Below are positions 23,200-35,243 of a stretch of 64,000 bases of DNA, in pieces; the first letter of the stretch is position 1, and each line of letters starts with the position of its first letter. Origin of the DNA: Lutraria lutraria (taxonomy: Eukaryota > Mollusca > Bivalvia > Venerida > Mactridae); assembly GCA_964023205.1 (NCBI GenBank), contig OZ026835.1, positions 39,343,083-39,407,082 on the forward strand. Direction: 5' to 3'. The translations under genes were made by a program, and so were the position numbers. A model generated the notes under the pieces. It had not been told where the DNA came from and searched no databases. It saw only the letters and a program-made list of their open reading frames with translations.

Positions 23200-24707
23200 G
23201 CCCCAGTTTCACAAAAAAAAAACTTAAGTTTTTACTCAAACTCAACGTATTTATTAAATCATACAGTTCTCTTATCTATTGAAAACAATTCATATGATGG
23301 TATTAAAAGAAGGTACAAAGGTCTAATAACAGATTCCCACAAGTTATTTTTAGCAAGCATATCTTGGTATGATATAATTCAATAACAGTCTGTTGAGTCT
23401 GTTATAGGAATTTGATTTTTGACTCAAATAAAAATAGCATTTTGAGACTTAATATGTCCGCTAGACCCACAGTATTTTATCTTGGAATGTTTATCATGTT
23501 ACAAGTATACTAGGAAACAAACGGCAGAATTGCAGGTCACAGAATGATACAAGATTTCTAGACAGAAACTAGAAGCCCAAGGGCAACATGTCGAGCCCCT
23601 GTTTAGCCAGCTTGTGATCTTGACCTTTGAACTACAAGTATGGGTGATATTCATGACACATCATTTCATTGAAGTAAACTTTTATACCAATTTATTTAAA
23701 AATCCTTGAATGCAAACAGAAGTTACAGCCCAGACAAGGAAAATATATTTGACCAAATGTGTAATCTTGACCTTTGACCTGTAAAAATATAGGTGTTGTC
23801 CAAGACACATGGTCGCATTGTATTATGGCAAGTCATTTTTAAAATAATTCAATGCATAAGGGAGACACAGCCCTGACAAGGTGTATAATGATTATTTTTT
23901 ATGTTTGACCTCTTAGTGTGACCTTGACCTTTGAGCTAGAGACCTTGATCTTACGCACTGCACACCGCCTCATGGTGTTTTACAATTATGCCAAGTTATC
24001 TTAAAAGTTTCTATGCATAAGGGAGATACAGCCCGGACAAGGTGTTTAATGCTCATTTTTGACATTTGACCTCTAAGTGTGACCTTGACCTTTGAGCTAG
24101 AGACCTGGATCTTGCGCAGTGCACACCGTCTCATGGTGTTTAACAATTATGCCAAGTTATCTTAAAAAGATTCTATGCATAAGGGAGATACAGCCCGGAC
24201 AAGGTCTATAATGCTCGTTTTTGATATTTGACCTCTAAGTGTGACCTTGATCTTTGAGCTAGAGACCTGGATTTTGCGCACTGAACACCGTCTCATGGTG
24301 TTTAACAATTATGCCAAGTTATCTTAAAAAGTTTCTATGAATAAGGGAGATACAGCCCGGACAAGGTCTATAATGCTCATTTTTGACGTTTGACCTCTAA
24401 GTGTGACCTTGACCTTTGAACTAGAGACCTGGATTTTGCGCACTGCACACCGTCTCATGGTGTTTAACAATTATGCCAAGTTATTTTAAAAAGTGTCAAT
24501 GCATAAGGGAGATACAGCCCGGACAAGGATCCGGACGGACACACTAACTAACTAACTCACTCACTCACTAACTAACTAACTAACTAACGTACAGACACGT
24601 AACCGCCATTGTGGCGACTATGTCGAGCTCACCGCAGGCGGGCTCGACAAAAAACACTCGAGTCCATACTTGAGTTTCCACTCAATTTTGTTTGTGAAAC
24701 TGGGACC
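23200..24707. repeat. Foldback element hosting a nested insertion
   Basis: The left arm at 23200-23246 (CCCCAGTTTCAC, then AACTTAAGTTTTTACTCAAA) is the reverse complement of the right arm at 24666-24707 (TTGAGTTTCCACTCAA, then TTTGTGAAACTGGG). Removing the element at 23575-24655 leaves ~430 bp, a usual MITE size. The 78-codon ORF at 23149-23385 overlaps the arm and is not a gene. Confidence 0.55.
23575..24655 (+). mobile_element. Pearl-like / Helentron-associated element (HINE)
   Basis: Features in order: subterminal TGTCGAGCCC at 23589; a diverged first core unit from 23712; four regular ~161-bp core repeats with starts at 23854, 24015, 24177 and 24339 and a partial at 24500 (marker: AAGGGAGATACAGCCCGGAC); a (ACTA/ACTC)n tract at 24541-24588; a 3' hairpin TGTCGAGC...GGCTCGACA at 24621-24649. 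The 3' GGGCTCGACA is the reverse complement of the 5' TGTCGAGCCC. This architecture matches the bivalve 'pearl' elements, which are regarded as non-autonomous Helentron derivatives. Core units carry TGTGACCTTGACCTTTGA. No Rep/helicase ORF. Exact ends are uncertain by about 20 bp. Confidence 0.8.
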
Positions 24708-24905
24708 TGGTGTTTTTAGTAAATGGGTTCAATGTTTGTGAGCGGATACATTGTTTTTTTTTTTCGGTTCAGTTGTTGTTGAGTTATTTGATCCACAAAT
24801 AGTGATTTGTAAGACTTAGTATAATTTGTACTAGTCAGTTAACAGACATTTAGATGTATCTTTAAAACACAATCAAACTCATAAGATTTGCATTTCTAAT
24901 TGCAG

Positions 24906-24993
24906 ATCAGAAAGAGAATTCGGACCCTCCGGGAATTGAAGTGAAGAAATCTTTGTCAAGGATTGACAATGAAGCACCTAATTACACCATTCG
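24906..24993 (+). CDS. Candidate 88-bp internal exon (unproven)
   Basis: A pyrimidine-leaning tract and TTGCAG end at 24905, and CG|GTAATT follows 24993. The frame entering after two bases is open across the whole segment and reads protein-like (QKENSDPPGIEVKKS, then RIDNEAPNYTIR). It leaves two bases into a codon. That phase joins without a stop to the candidate terminal exon at 26891. No family is recognised, and short open segments with splice-like edges also occur by chance. Confidence 0.25.
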
Positions 24994-26890
24994 GTAATTT
25001 CATATTCAATGGTTGAATTAGTACAAATGAAATTAAAGATATCCCCTTTCTTGATATAGATTATTTGATCAATTACTAGTATTTCATTATCAAGTAAAAT
25101 GCTGTAATCTGGAAAACATGTATATCATGTTTACGATACGAATAGATACATACTTATAGTAGTACCTCAATCGTATTTATTATAAATATCCCATTCATGA
25201 AAAGAGTGATAATAAAAATGTCAGACCGTACAAATAATGATGACTGAGGCAGCGCGATGTTTAATAATGCCCTATCGTTTGGATTCTACGTGCATCATGT
25301 ATGCGCACTGGATACCAAGAAGTGTCGCCCGCTCAAGTTTAGGGGATTTAACTTTGGAAACGTAGGTGATGTATGATAAATTATAATGATATAAGTCAAT
25401 GTAGACAATATGCAGGTGTTCTTTTAGTGGTGTTTATGTTTTGACTTCCCCGCCTTATGGATAAATTCGCTTCGATAATGTGTTTCAATCGAAAAACGTT
25501 TTAGCATCACAAATTGAGACTCTTCCTGTTCAAGTGATATTATAATATCGACTACATTAGTTATGTGACTTACATACTTACATACTAACATAATGTTAAC
25601 ACGAAGAGTTTTAAAACAAAATGCCCCGTACGGGTGACCTTGACCTTTGACCTTCTGACCTGAAAATGCACAGTTTCTACAAAGGGGTTTGTCACGAAAA
25701 AAAATAAAAATTATAGTAGTAACGACACACTTTTGTAAACGTTTTGTAAAATTTGACCATTTTTCGAGTGAAAAATCTTCAATAGCGAGTTTAGGATATC
25801 TTTAAAGGTAGTAAAGGTATACATTTTCTGTTAGCGTGTTGAGTTGCCCATACGTTGCACTATATATGTGTTAAATATTTTGTACTGCATTGCAATAACA
25901 TGGAAATTTATAACACGCGTTGGAAAATTCGAATTGTCGAAGTTCTTTCCCTTCTTGATTTTAAAGGCAAGGTTAAAATTTGGTACAAGCAGACGTAACT
26001 ACAGAAAACAAAATATGAGATTTTGTTAAGATGTACATTAAAACACGCTGTCTTGTAGATCTATTATGTGTAGAAGTTTCTTGCTTGTTTGCTTTGTGGC
26101 TTCTCTGTAAACTCCCAATGGTGTCTGGATAGTTTCATCACTTAAGTATATCTGCATTAATTATACATATCCCCATGGCTCTAACGATCTGCGCGATTGT
26201 CAGAAAATACGAAGAGAAATTCCAATACAATAATCAAATAAAATTCATTACCAGCAAATGTACCAAAACAATGTGTTCGCATTCCGCATCTTGCGCGAAT
26301 GTAATGAGCGCCTCTTCTTTTTCAATTTGAGAACGTTTAAGAATACACTTGGGCCAAACGAAATGTATTTGACAAGAGTTCAGCAGATTAGTTTAAAATT
26401 TAAATATACAGTTACTTCTATTTATAGTCAATGACATCTAAGACATCATCTTTTCCGGGAACTACATGGCCCTGAACTTTTGTAACACTTCGTTATTGAA
26501 ATACGACTGAAGATGCGTTAAAGGAGAATTTTGGCCGAATATTCGAATACGAAAAAATACCAATATTCCTTCGAAAAAAAAATTCTAGGACATACATTTG
26601 GAAAAACAACAACAACACGAAAATAAAATTGGTAAGAAAACGCTCAAAATCCACAAAAGTGTATTAATATCTTTTTTTTAAATACGTCACAAATCTAGAG
26701 CATATATTACTATAGTAGGCAAAAGTTTCAGCTATAAGCACCTTATCTTAGTATGAGTAAAAATCCTTTGACCATGCAGGCATATTAGTGTGATTCTTTA
26801 ACGTTATGATGATTATCTTATATTTATGCATTTATGCATGGCTATACATGTAATAAATAACATATAAATAATATTTCTGCTTTACTTTTA
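24994..26890. other. No gene; short TGACCTTGACC repeat fragment
   Basis: A piece at 25636-25669 (GTGACCTTGACCTTTGACC, then TTCTGACCTGAAAAT) resembles the core of pearl-like repeats. The rest is AT-rich unique sequence; if the flanking exons are real it would be an intron. Confidence 0.4.
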
Positions 26891-26917
26891 GAGAAGGCGA
26901 AACTAGCGAAACAAAAT
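26891..26917 (+). CDS. Candidate terminal exon (unproven)
   Basis: CTGCTTTACTTTTAG ends at 26890, a good acceptor. Entered with two bases carried from the exon at 24906-24993, it reads R-EGETSETK then TGA. An AATAAA lies near 27040. It is consistent with the end of a plus-strand gene but rests on phase agreement alone. Confidence 0.18.
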
Positions 26918-28562
26918 GAATTAAAACATCTGACGTTCGATCTTAGTTAAGTTATCTGGCTTGGATGTGAGGTCAAATCAAGTTTCACCAATTTTTAGAT
27001 CTAAAAACTAATTTTATTTAAAACCATAATTATATATTATAATAAAACCACTGTATAAAGTGTATTGCAAGTAATTTGAAACAAATATTACATTTGATTG
27101 GTCTTCTATAAACCAGTATCGTACATAATTCACAAATTTTAAACAACGATAACTACTCTGTATATCTGTATATAGGAATATATTACAAAAAGTAGCCTTA
27201 AAATGACAATAATGATTATAATGTATAAAGCAGGGAATCGTGCCTGAGTTTTTTTTATAAATCATCCGTTCGTTAGATACCCCGCTGTTTATTACGTAAT
27301 ACGCCATAGATAAAAAATGAAAACAAGTATCAAAGTTCCCTAGATTAACATTTCCGCTACAACATACCGGAAACCTTTGAAATACGTCATCAAATAAGAC
27401 GGCAATGTTCATTCAAAAATGACACCTACCGCGTTTTTTAAGCTGAGCAATAAACAATTAAAGTGTCGGATCATTGTCGTCTCATGAAATCAACGAATTT
27501 GACGCACCCCATTCTATTTTGATGGCCAATCAAACTCGCTTATGTTAACGTGGATTGATGTCTAGTAAGAGATCTATATCAAATTTATGTTAATGAATTA
27601 ATAGTATCATATCGTACCAATACAATGCACATTACGTTAGAGATGTTTAACACTGATAAGGAAAAGTCGGTAAAGGGGTGCAGTATTTATCGCAATAAAA
27701 CACCATTTTGAGCGTTCGGTTAGACTTTTTTGTAGCTTGGTATTAAAGTATGATATTTAATCTTTGTAAATATCATTTTACGTTATTTTAGCGATTTTAA
27801 CCAAGCCAGATACATTAAATGCAACAACTTTTTTTCAGTGCTATTACTTATCCACAAGTAAGTACCATTTTGCAAATCCCGATATTTGATTAAAAATTCG
27901 AGGATGTTCTTTTTTTTTAACTCATGACTGGTTTGTACCTTTTTGATATTATTGAAAGTAAGGAACCAGAATGAATCCAACTCGTAAATAAGTAAGAACA
28001 CGGAAAATAATGGTCGTAACTTAGCAATTTGGTAAAAGTATAGATTTGTTATCAAACACTAAAATGCGGATTCCTTACGGACGAGACATTACATACTATA
28101 ACATTACATTAACTATATGTCACTGACACACTTTTCTTCCAGATGGGATATGAATATCAATAAAATGATCTCGGGAGGTATGAAGACAATACTGAAATCG
28201 TGAAATGGAAGTACAAATTAAATATAAATTGACGTAAAAACATAAGAAAATATTGATCATTATACGTGCTTGCTTGGATGTAGGCGATATTTTCTTCATA
28301 ATTAAATATTTCTGTAGCAATTAATGACTTGTAATAGAATCAAGAGATCAATAACAGAACAAAATGTAACACTCGTTTAATATAAGAAGAATACATGCAT
28401 ATCAATCGAATAAAGCCCATTATCTTTTTGAATTGAGTAATACAAAATAATAGATAAAATAATAGTAGAATATAAGAAATATTTAAAAAAAAACATTTGC
28501 ATAATGCCATTCTTCAGCCAAATGTTGTCAGATACTTTTTCTTATCATTTGCAATATCATTA
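26918..28562. other. No supported feature
   Basis: Contains a 132-codon minus frame at 27014-27412 and a 90-codon one at 27783-28055. Both are AT-rich in composition, within or close to chance length, and lack splice or motif support. Confidence 0.4.
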
Positions 28563-28839
28563 AACAAGAAAAACTATAACAAAACGTTATAGGTAGACGA
28601 ATTACAAGAAGCATATTGGTTTATGTTTTTGTATGAAGTTGTATTGTCAAATACTCATGATTGTCAATATATGTGTATTACTTATAACATACAAATATGT
28701 TAATTAATATACTCTCCACTAATGGAGGATTGAATAAAATATACAGTCAATATCCTTTATGAAAAAAGCAACTTCATACCAAAACCAATGCTTCTTGTAA
28801 ATCGTCTACCTATAACATTTCGTTATAGTTTTTCTTGTT
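28563..28839. mobile_element. Foldback MITE F6, complete copy (277 bp)
   Basis: The left arm (AACAAGAAAAACTATAAC, then GTTATAGGTAGACGA, TTACAAGAAGCAT) is the reverse complement of the right arm (ATGCTTCTTGTAA, TCGTCTACCTATAAC, GTTATAGTTTTTCTTGTT). Arms are ~85 bp around a ~110-bp loop. A second, half copy lies at 10971-11157. No coding capacity; target duplication unclear. Confidence 0.75.
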
Positions 28840-29461
28840 ATATATACACTATATATGTACTTCGTGATTAAAAAATACAATTTTCGAATGTTTTTATGGC
28901 AAGCAAAGTTAGTTTCACTGATAAGACACCTTTCTGGGTAAAAAAGACCGCCAAGGCTACTTTAATTTTAACATCAAAATAGCTAATGGGACATTAAGAC
29001 TGTCTGCAAACATCTCGTTTCTTGTTTACTATCCTCGCTTATATCTCGGAATGATGGATTGCTTTTGGGTATACAATTTCCTTAAGGTATGTTAAGATGC
29101 TTTATTTTTCAGACGGTTGTCTAACAATTCAAACCGCAAAGACACTGACAATGCATAGAAAATTAGGTTCTAAATTTAGATCTTCTAAACTAAATTAGCT
29201 GCAACGCATATAATGACATTGACGCATTTCATGAATTAAGCATTCTTTATATTTTCTGCTAAAGTTCTTGTGTCGCATGACTTTATAGATTATTTAGTTC
29301 AACAATCACTGATATATCTAATCTAGTAAGGAAACACATCATATGGGTGTACTGGCAATAGAAAGTCAAGTGTGTCTCCCAAAACGGCAAACATGGTATG
29401 TGGGTAATTAACAAACACCGATATATGAATGCATGATGATAATTCAACTGTTTTCTGTTGT
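28840..29461. other. No supported feature
   Basis: Unique AT-rich spacer. Confidence 0.45.
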
Positions 29462-29499
29462 TCAACGGTTTATTTGATAGTTATATTCATTACAGAGCC

Positions 29500-29533
<34 letters not shown>

Positions 29534-29735
29534 GAGGGGGGAGAGAGATGGGGTGGGGAGAGAGAGAGAGAAGATAAGATACAGGAACACGGGAAATTTA
29601 GATTTATATCCCTACTCTTACTTCGAGTAGTTTTTCCTGGTTCTTTATAGTACCACATATACGCCTCATCCGTTTTCCAGTGATTTTCTAGACACACTAC
29701 TAAGCTTAGTAGCTGAAAAAGCGTCCCTAAAATAT
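29462..29735 (-). repeat. SINE family F3 copy with (GA)n
   Basis: On the minus strand the copy keeps the F3 body (GTGTCTAGAAAATCACTGG, CAGGAAAAACTA) and the tail GGCTCTGTAATGAATATA. Between them is a long (GA)n tract (29502-29572), which is short GAGAGAGG in other F3 copies. ORFs on both strands across the tract are artefacts. Confidence 0.6.
29502..29572. repeat. (GA)n microsatellite
   Basis: About 70 bp of GA repeats with G-rich interruptions, grown inside the SINE. Confidence 0.95.
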
Positions 29736-30072
29736 CGGTAGACCATTCAATTAGAAGTCCAGCGCATCACAACTAAAGCACCGATCATATTTGATTTTCC
29801 CACCATTGTGTTCTGCTCTGGTATATAATTATCATTATTCTTTTTTTTTTTGAGAAAGTTACAAGGGGTCCTCGGAAAATAATTTTGTATATTATTCTAA
29901 AATTCTATACAACGTGCTGTGGGATATAGTATCAAGTGACAAAGGCTGGTATCGAATGACAAAGTGGTTTTATCATTGTAAGCGGAAATAGCAAAACTGG
30001 AATCATAGAGCTGGGGACAATTCTTCATTAACATTAATCAATAGAAATAACAGTGAATAAAATTAACGTAAG

Positions 30073-30245
30073 TACAGAACTGTGAACTATGGCCTCCCTT
30101 GGTAACGACAAAATGTGGCATGTAAAAACTGACATGTTCAGAGGTCATTTTGTACTTAAGAATCAATGACAGTTTTTTTAAAGAATTATCTTTATTCACA
30201 GGGTGACCTTTATTCGGAAGTGGCCGCTAAATAGGTTTGAATGTA
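30073..30245. mobile_element. TA-type MITE F5
   Basis: The right end read backwards is TACATTCAAACCTATTTAGC, then GGCCACTTCCGAATAAAGG; the left end TACAGAACTGTGAACTATGG is more decayed. It matches the other F5 copies (consensus CAGTCAAACCTGTGTTAGCGG) flanked by TA, as in Tc1/mariner-type elements. ~173 bp, non-coding. Confidence 0.65.
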
Positions 30246-30427
30246 TTTGTGAATCGGGTTGCATATGATGCAAGCAACCGAGTGTTATACAGTGTCGCCC
30301 GTCTATTCTTCCTAGGTCATGATCAGAGCCCAGTTATGCCGATAATGTTCCAGGCGTGTCAATATCAAAGTTCTATCATTGGAAAAATACAAATCATTTT
30401 ATTAATAGGCAAAATACAAAGAGATTA

Positions 30428-30475
30428 TACTAGTATACACGTAGTTTATACTAGTATACACGTAGTTTATACTCG
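30428..30475. repeat. 21-bp tandem repeat, ~2.3 copies
   Basis: The unit ACTAGTATACACGTAGTTTA plus T is exactly repeated, then cut off. Confidence 0.85.
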
Positions 30476-31364
30476 TTCTAATCATATGAATGATATTATT
30501 ATTCACTAGTAATAATATTCGGCCTTGAGGTATACTAAAAACAAAAGCTGAGCGACGTATTATCGTCGTAAACCCTTAATTAATTATTTGGTAAACATTA
30601 TATTTTCTTACAGATAGCTGGTTGAGCCAGTACAAGTAAACATAATTTACTGAAATGATAAAGAACTCCATTAGCTTGCAATGTAAACCTACTGTTAGAA
30701 ACAGTTGGCTTTATATGTGCTTTGACATACGATCCGGTAAACGTACTGGATATAATGTACTTTATCGATCAAAAAGTAAATTTTGTTACAGAAGTATACG
30801 TTTTGACATGATATGTCATAAAATATAGAATTCACAGCGTTACAAACATAGAGATTGTAAATTATTCAAATCTAACCGTCGAGAAGTATATAAACTACAG
30901 AGTGAGTAACGGGTTTGTTAACTTATACATACGGGCTTATATTTCAGAAAAAACATTACCTAAAAAATATGGTTTTAATAACGGATGATCATAGAGTTGT
31001 CTTTAAGAGAGATCTCCGATGGAATACTAGTACTTTGAAAATTAATCTTGAACATTCAAATTGCTAAATCCATAAAAAGGATACCTGACATTACAGTTTG
31101 TTCGAAATTCTTGACCAATTAAATATCCGCATTTCTTTTGAAAAATATATGGCATAAAATGTGCCGAGAACCTGGTATGGAGAAAATGAATCACTTATTA
31201 TCAAGTCTTTCTGTATGTACAGAACAATTTGGACAAACTGCAAATCCGTTATTGTTTATATTGTATACGACGTCAATGATCTCCTGTTCGCGTCGTATGT
31301 GATATATCGCATAAAATTCGAAATACGAAAGATTATGATATTAATACACATCAAATTGTTTAAC
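30476..31364. other. No supported feature
   Basis: AT-rich spacer with nothing recognised. Confidence 0.45.
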
Positions 31365-31560
31365 GGCCCGTTCGACAATTATTGTTATTGCAGAGCCACC
31401 TCAAAGAGAGGGGGCAGAAGATTCAAGAAAACTGGGCATTTATACGCCTTCTTTACTTTCAATAGAATTTGCCTGGCTCTTTATCGTGCCCAGCTTAAAA
31501 GCAGTTATAAATGCCTCTCCCGTTTCCTGTGATTTCTTTAACACAGAACTGGGCTCGATT
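31365..31560 (-). repeat. SINE family F3 copy
   Basis: On the minus strand: GAGCCCAGTTCTGTG, TCACAGGAAACGGGAGAGG, GGGCACGATAAAGAGCCAGG, CTCTCTTTGAGGTGGCTCTG and the tail GGGCCGTTAAACAA. It matches the fuller copy at 48415-48712. Confidence 0.65.
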
Positions 31561-31649
31561 TGAGTGCGGAGTGTATCCAAAAGTGAAGGATAAAATATTG
31601 AAGACGCCAACTTATATTTTATACTGTACATCTATCGCCCTAGTTCTGC

Positions 31650-32080
31650 TCTAGGCCCTGAACATTGCGAGCGGCTGGACGGCTAACTTGTAGGCATCCA
31701 GGCTTGGGACAGTCACAACTGTGGTCGAAAGCATGTTCCAAAACGACACAGTCATGGGGAAGAATGAGTTTTGGTAAACGTTATCATTGCATGGTGATTG
31801 GAAGAAATTCAGATTATTGTTTCTTCTGGTGGAATGAATGTTGGCTGAATCTAAGTAAGTATAAGGCGGAAATCGCAACAAGTCCGTGAAGAACTCTGTA
31901 GAAGAGGACCAGGTCAAAACGTTGTCTTCTATGTTGTAAAGACTGCCATTGGAGAGATGAAATAAGCTTAGCTTTAATTGAACTTGGCGATGCAATGGAT
32001 ATGCGCAATTGTAAAAGACAAGATGTCCCTATGCAACAACCCAGGGAGATAGATATTATCGTTAGAACAATTACTGTCAT
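31650..32080 (-). pseudogene. Decayed LINE reverse transcriptase, C-terminal part
   Basis: Two overlapping minus frames together give the region after the RT catalytic core of a non-LTR retrotransposon. The upstream frame (to 32080) carries LQHRRQRFDLVLFYRVLHG. The downstream frame (to 31651) carries YQNSFFPMTVSFWN followed by TVPSLDAYK. This LEHRR..LFYKILHG / FFPRTI..WN..P / SL..FK order is characteristic of LINE ORF2 C-termini of the CR1/Jockey-like broad type. At least one frameshift (about 31870-31890) and 5' truncation make it dead. The plus-strand ORFs here are shadows. Clade not assigned. Confidence 0.75.
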
Positions 32081-33164
32081 ACATCAACATCTGGAAGTCA
32101 TTCACAGGAATGAAAGACGACAAACCCGGAACTTTGTTCATATCCGAAAGTATCAGTTTTTGCTGGAGTTTGAAAGACATTATAATGTGTCCCTTATTTA
32201 TCTTAAAATATGTTGTGCCAGTAGTTTGCTTGCACCTGACTTGTTGTAAAAAAACGTTAACTTGTCAATGAATAAGCCGGCAGCAAAGTGATACAGAATG
32301 AGTTAAGTTTAATTTAGTTCGAATCGATACTTCTCCAAGACAAAGAATGGAATTTTCCAGATATACTTCCGTTAAAATAAGTTATTGAATCATATACGAG
32401 TTATATATGCTCATATATTATTTATACTTTTATTGTCTATAAAATGATAATACACGTGCTCCCAGGCATAACGAGTTTAATAACTAAAGATAAATCCGTT
32501 TCCATGTCAATTCGCCGCATGTTTTTAACCCGTTGTTTTTATACAATCACTCATTGGGGAAGGGTGATATCTAACAAAAAAATACGAGCGCGAAAATAAT
32601 GCATCATTCGCTTTTATTATTCAGAATATCAATCATGCGTGATAATTGGATAACAGCATTACGTTTATTACTAATTCATTACATAGTTTGAATCGTGCCA
32701 TTGATTTTACTGTTGCTCCCTTGTATGTCTGTGTCTATTGTGCTTGTTTCAACAGCTTGCTGAACTGTTTACCAATTTGATGGATAATTCATAGAGACCA
32801 TGGAATTAACAACAATGGACCAGTAAAAGCGAAAAGTCAGCCTTTTCAAGCTTGCAATTATATTACCTTAGGTGTTTCAGCAAGGCCGTAAATATCAATT
32901 ACATCAGTTTTGTTGAGGTCAATACCAGTTTTAGTGTATGTTTCCAACAGGTTAGCGTACTAAATCCTTAGGGGATATACACTAGGATATCTGAGATAAC
33001 GCATCGTATTCGCCAACTGTATGCAATGCCTCGGTTTTATATAAAGCATTTGAAACATATAATGACTGTATGTCTTAATTCATTATTACATCTGTTTATG
33101 TGATGTGTTCTGAAACATGGTTTGATCCGCCTTTATTTATGAGCTCTAAAACCACGACCTAAGC
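32081..33164. other. No supported feature
   Basis: The first ~200 bp may be more of the decayed LINE but I cannot read it. The rest is AT-rich spacer. Confidence 0.4.
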
Positions 33165-33475
33165 ATAGTCGACGACACATAGTTGATGTCACATATTCGA
33201 TGTCAGAATAGGTGATATCACATAGTCGATGTCACATAATTGATGTATCATGGTTGGTGACACATAGGTGATGTCACATGATTGACGTATCATGGGTGAT
33301 GACACATAATTTATGTATCATGGGTGATGTCACATATGTGCTGTATCATGGGTGATGTCACATATGTGATGTATCATGAGTGATGTCACATATGTGATGT
33401 CACATAGTTGATGTATCATGGTTGATGGCACGTAGTTTACGTCACATAGTTGGTGTCTCATATTCAATGTCACAT
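33165..33475. repeat. 14-bp minisatellite with two alternating unit types
   Basis: Units TGATGTCACATATG-like and TGATGTATCATGGG-like alternate in the centre (28-bp dimers) and run together at the edges. About 22 units. Confidence 0.9.
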
Positions 33476-33892
33476 ATATACAATTTCAACCAACCAGCAC
33501 ATACGACATAGATATAAATGTAATTTACATAACAATAAATATCACATCAATAAAGCACGCACTGTCTGCTTTTATCGACAAGTCTTGTCGGCCGTAAGAT
33601 TACGGGAATATCTCAAACAAACAATGCATGGAACTTGGTAATAATCAATGTAATTCAATCAGGGACAGATTAATGAAATAGGACAACTATCTGAAATGTA
33701 ATGGCTAATTTCATAGCTTTAATATACATCGGGGATCTGTAACAATGAGTAGAGATTTTTATCATTTGCCAGCAACAAAAGCTGACATTTGATGGTTTGG
33801 AATTCCCCGCATGCGGTTTGTTATAAGTACATGTGGAGTCTGTTATATATTATATATACTGCCTATAAAAAGAAACATCTTCGTGTTTGAAT
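33476..33892. other. No supported feature
   Basis: Spacer. ORFs at 33450-33641 and 33811-34062 overlap the array or the SINE and are not genes. Confidence 0.4.
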
Positions 33893-34184
33893 TTATTTAT
33901 TTATCTATTCCAACGGATTTAATGCCAGTTAAACATTATTTCAGTTATATCGCGGGGGCAGTTGTTCTAACCAGCTATCCTGGACTTCATTTAGACCGCA
34001 AATTCTATCCGCAAGCTATTGCCCAGCTACCCCACATAATTCTGAAGTGGAGGACAATTTAGCATTGGGTGTAATATATTCAGTCATATTTGTCACGGAT
34101 AATGTGATCCTCGCCAAGGGTTCGAACTAACAACCTCTTGATCAGAAGACCAACACTTTAACCACTGAGCTAACAATCAGGCCA
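33893..34184 (-). repeat. tRNA-SINE, family F2
   Basis: On the minus strand: box A TTAGCTCAGTGGTTAAAG, box B TTAGTTCGAACCC, then TCCGTGACAAATATGACTGA, core GTCCTCCACTTCAGAATTAT and GTGGGGTAGCTGG, ATGAAGTCCAGGATAGCTGG, tail TGAAATAATG and a TTTA-type terminal repeat. It matches 38884-39204 along its whole length. Confidence 0.85.
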
Positions 34185-34897
34185 GTCTTTGAAACGGGGG
34201 ATAGATTTAGCAAATAAAAATGAGGTAATAACTGACTTAACGAACCGGAGTCAAAATATAAAACTGATTGCTGTATGTGTAGTTATATATAGTATGGTCA
34301 CACGATTTATATACCGATGATGACCAGGTATTGGCGGTGTATGAAAGACACTGGCGTCTCCTTTTCTTTAGCATGTCGTATGTTCGTTAATAAAGTTAGA
34401 GGACAATGCAGGCGATGATCCCAAGACAGAGACACAATATTGGGGACATGAAAATCAACATGGAATTTTAGGTACGGCAGATATTCAGGAATCTTGTTCT
34501 AAATTTCAAATTTTAACGTTATTTAAATGGTGTCAAGAAACGTGCAGTTTTACAAAGAGTACTTCAGCTATTACTGATATAACCACACGCACTGTTTAGT
34601 TGAAAGCGTTTGTGTACTCGTATATACGCACAAATCCAGAGAACAATGACGCATGAACCATTGCATATGGTATTGTGCATGTATGATTATTTTGTTACCA
34701 AGTAATGTTACAAACTTCAACTTAGTAGTAAGTTTTCATGTATTTTTCTTTCTTTTCTCAAACGTTTTATGTCCAACCAAGTCAATATCCACTTTTATTA
34801 AACCGGAGTACGATCGGAGATAGCGTTCGTTCTGTATACTAGTATGTCATATTTGGATCCTAGAACTACAGTGTAACTTCCATGAACGGTCACCTAC
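34185..34897. other. No supported feature
   Basis: Spacer with nothing recognised. Confidence 0.45.
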
Positions 34898-35090
34898 AAA
34901 CAACAGCCATCTTCCTGTTACAGTCAGTATACTAGCAACCTAAATTGACGTTTTATTCTATTTTCACTCTCTAAACAACAGCCACCTCCCTGTTACAGTC
35001 ATTATGATAGCAACCTAAATTGACGTTTAATTTTATTTTCACTCTCTCAACAACATTCACCTCCTTGCAACAGTCATTGGTGTCCTTCCC
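34898..35090. repeat. 75-bp tandem repeat, ~2.5 copies
   Basis: Units begin at 34898, 34973 and 35048 (marker AACAACAGCCA...CTGTTACAGTCA and CAACCTAAATTGACG). Confidence 0.9.
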
Positions 35091-35170
35091 ATGTGTGGAT
35101 GTTGTAGGAAGGTTTCTCTGTACGAATGTTTTTCTTTTATTTCTTATTTTTCATCATTCTCTTTTTTGCA

Positions 35171-35243
35171 TTTTTAAAGTCCGCATTGATTTTATCCTTA
35201 ACATTTTTTAAAAGTCCGCACTGATTTTATCTTTAACATTCTG
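35171..35243. repeat. 35-bp tandem duplication
   Basis: TTTTTAAAGTCCGCATTGAT and TTTATCCTTAACATT recur 35 bp later with few changes. Confidence 0.85.

Noticed and set aside
27014..27412. 132-codon minus ORF
   Set aside because: AT-rich composition, length near the chance expectation for this window, no motif or splice context.
29429..29697. ORFs on both strands rich in RERERE / LSLSLS
   Set aside because: Produced by the (GA)n microsatellite.
31665..31889. Plus-strand ORFs opposite the LINE remnant
   Set aside because: Shadows of the minus-strand reverse transcriptase reading.
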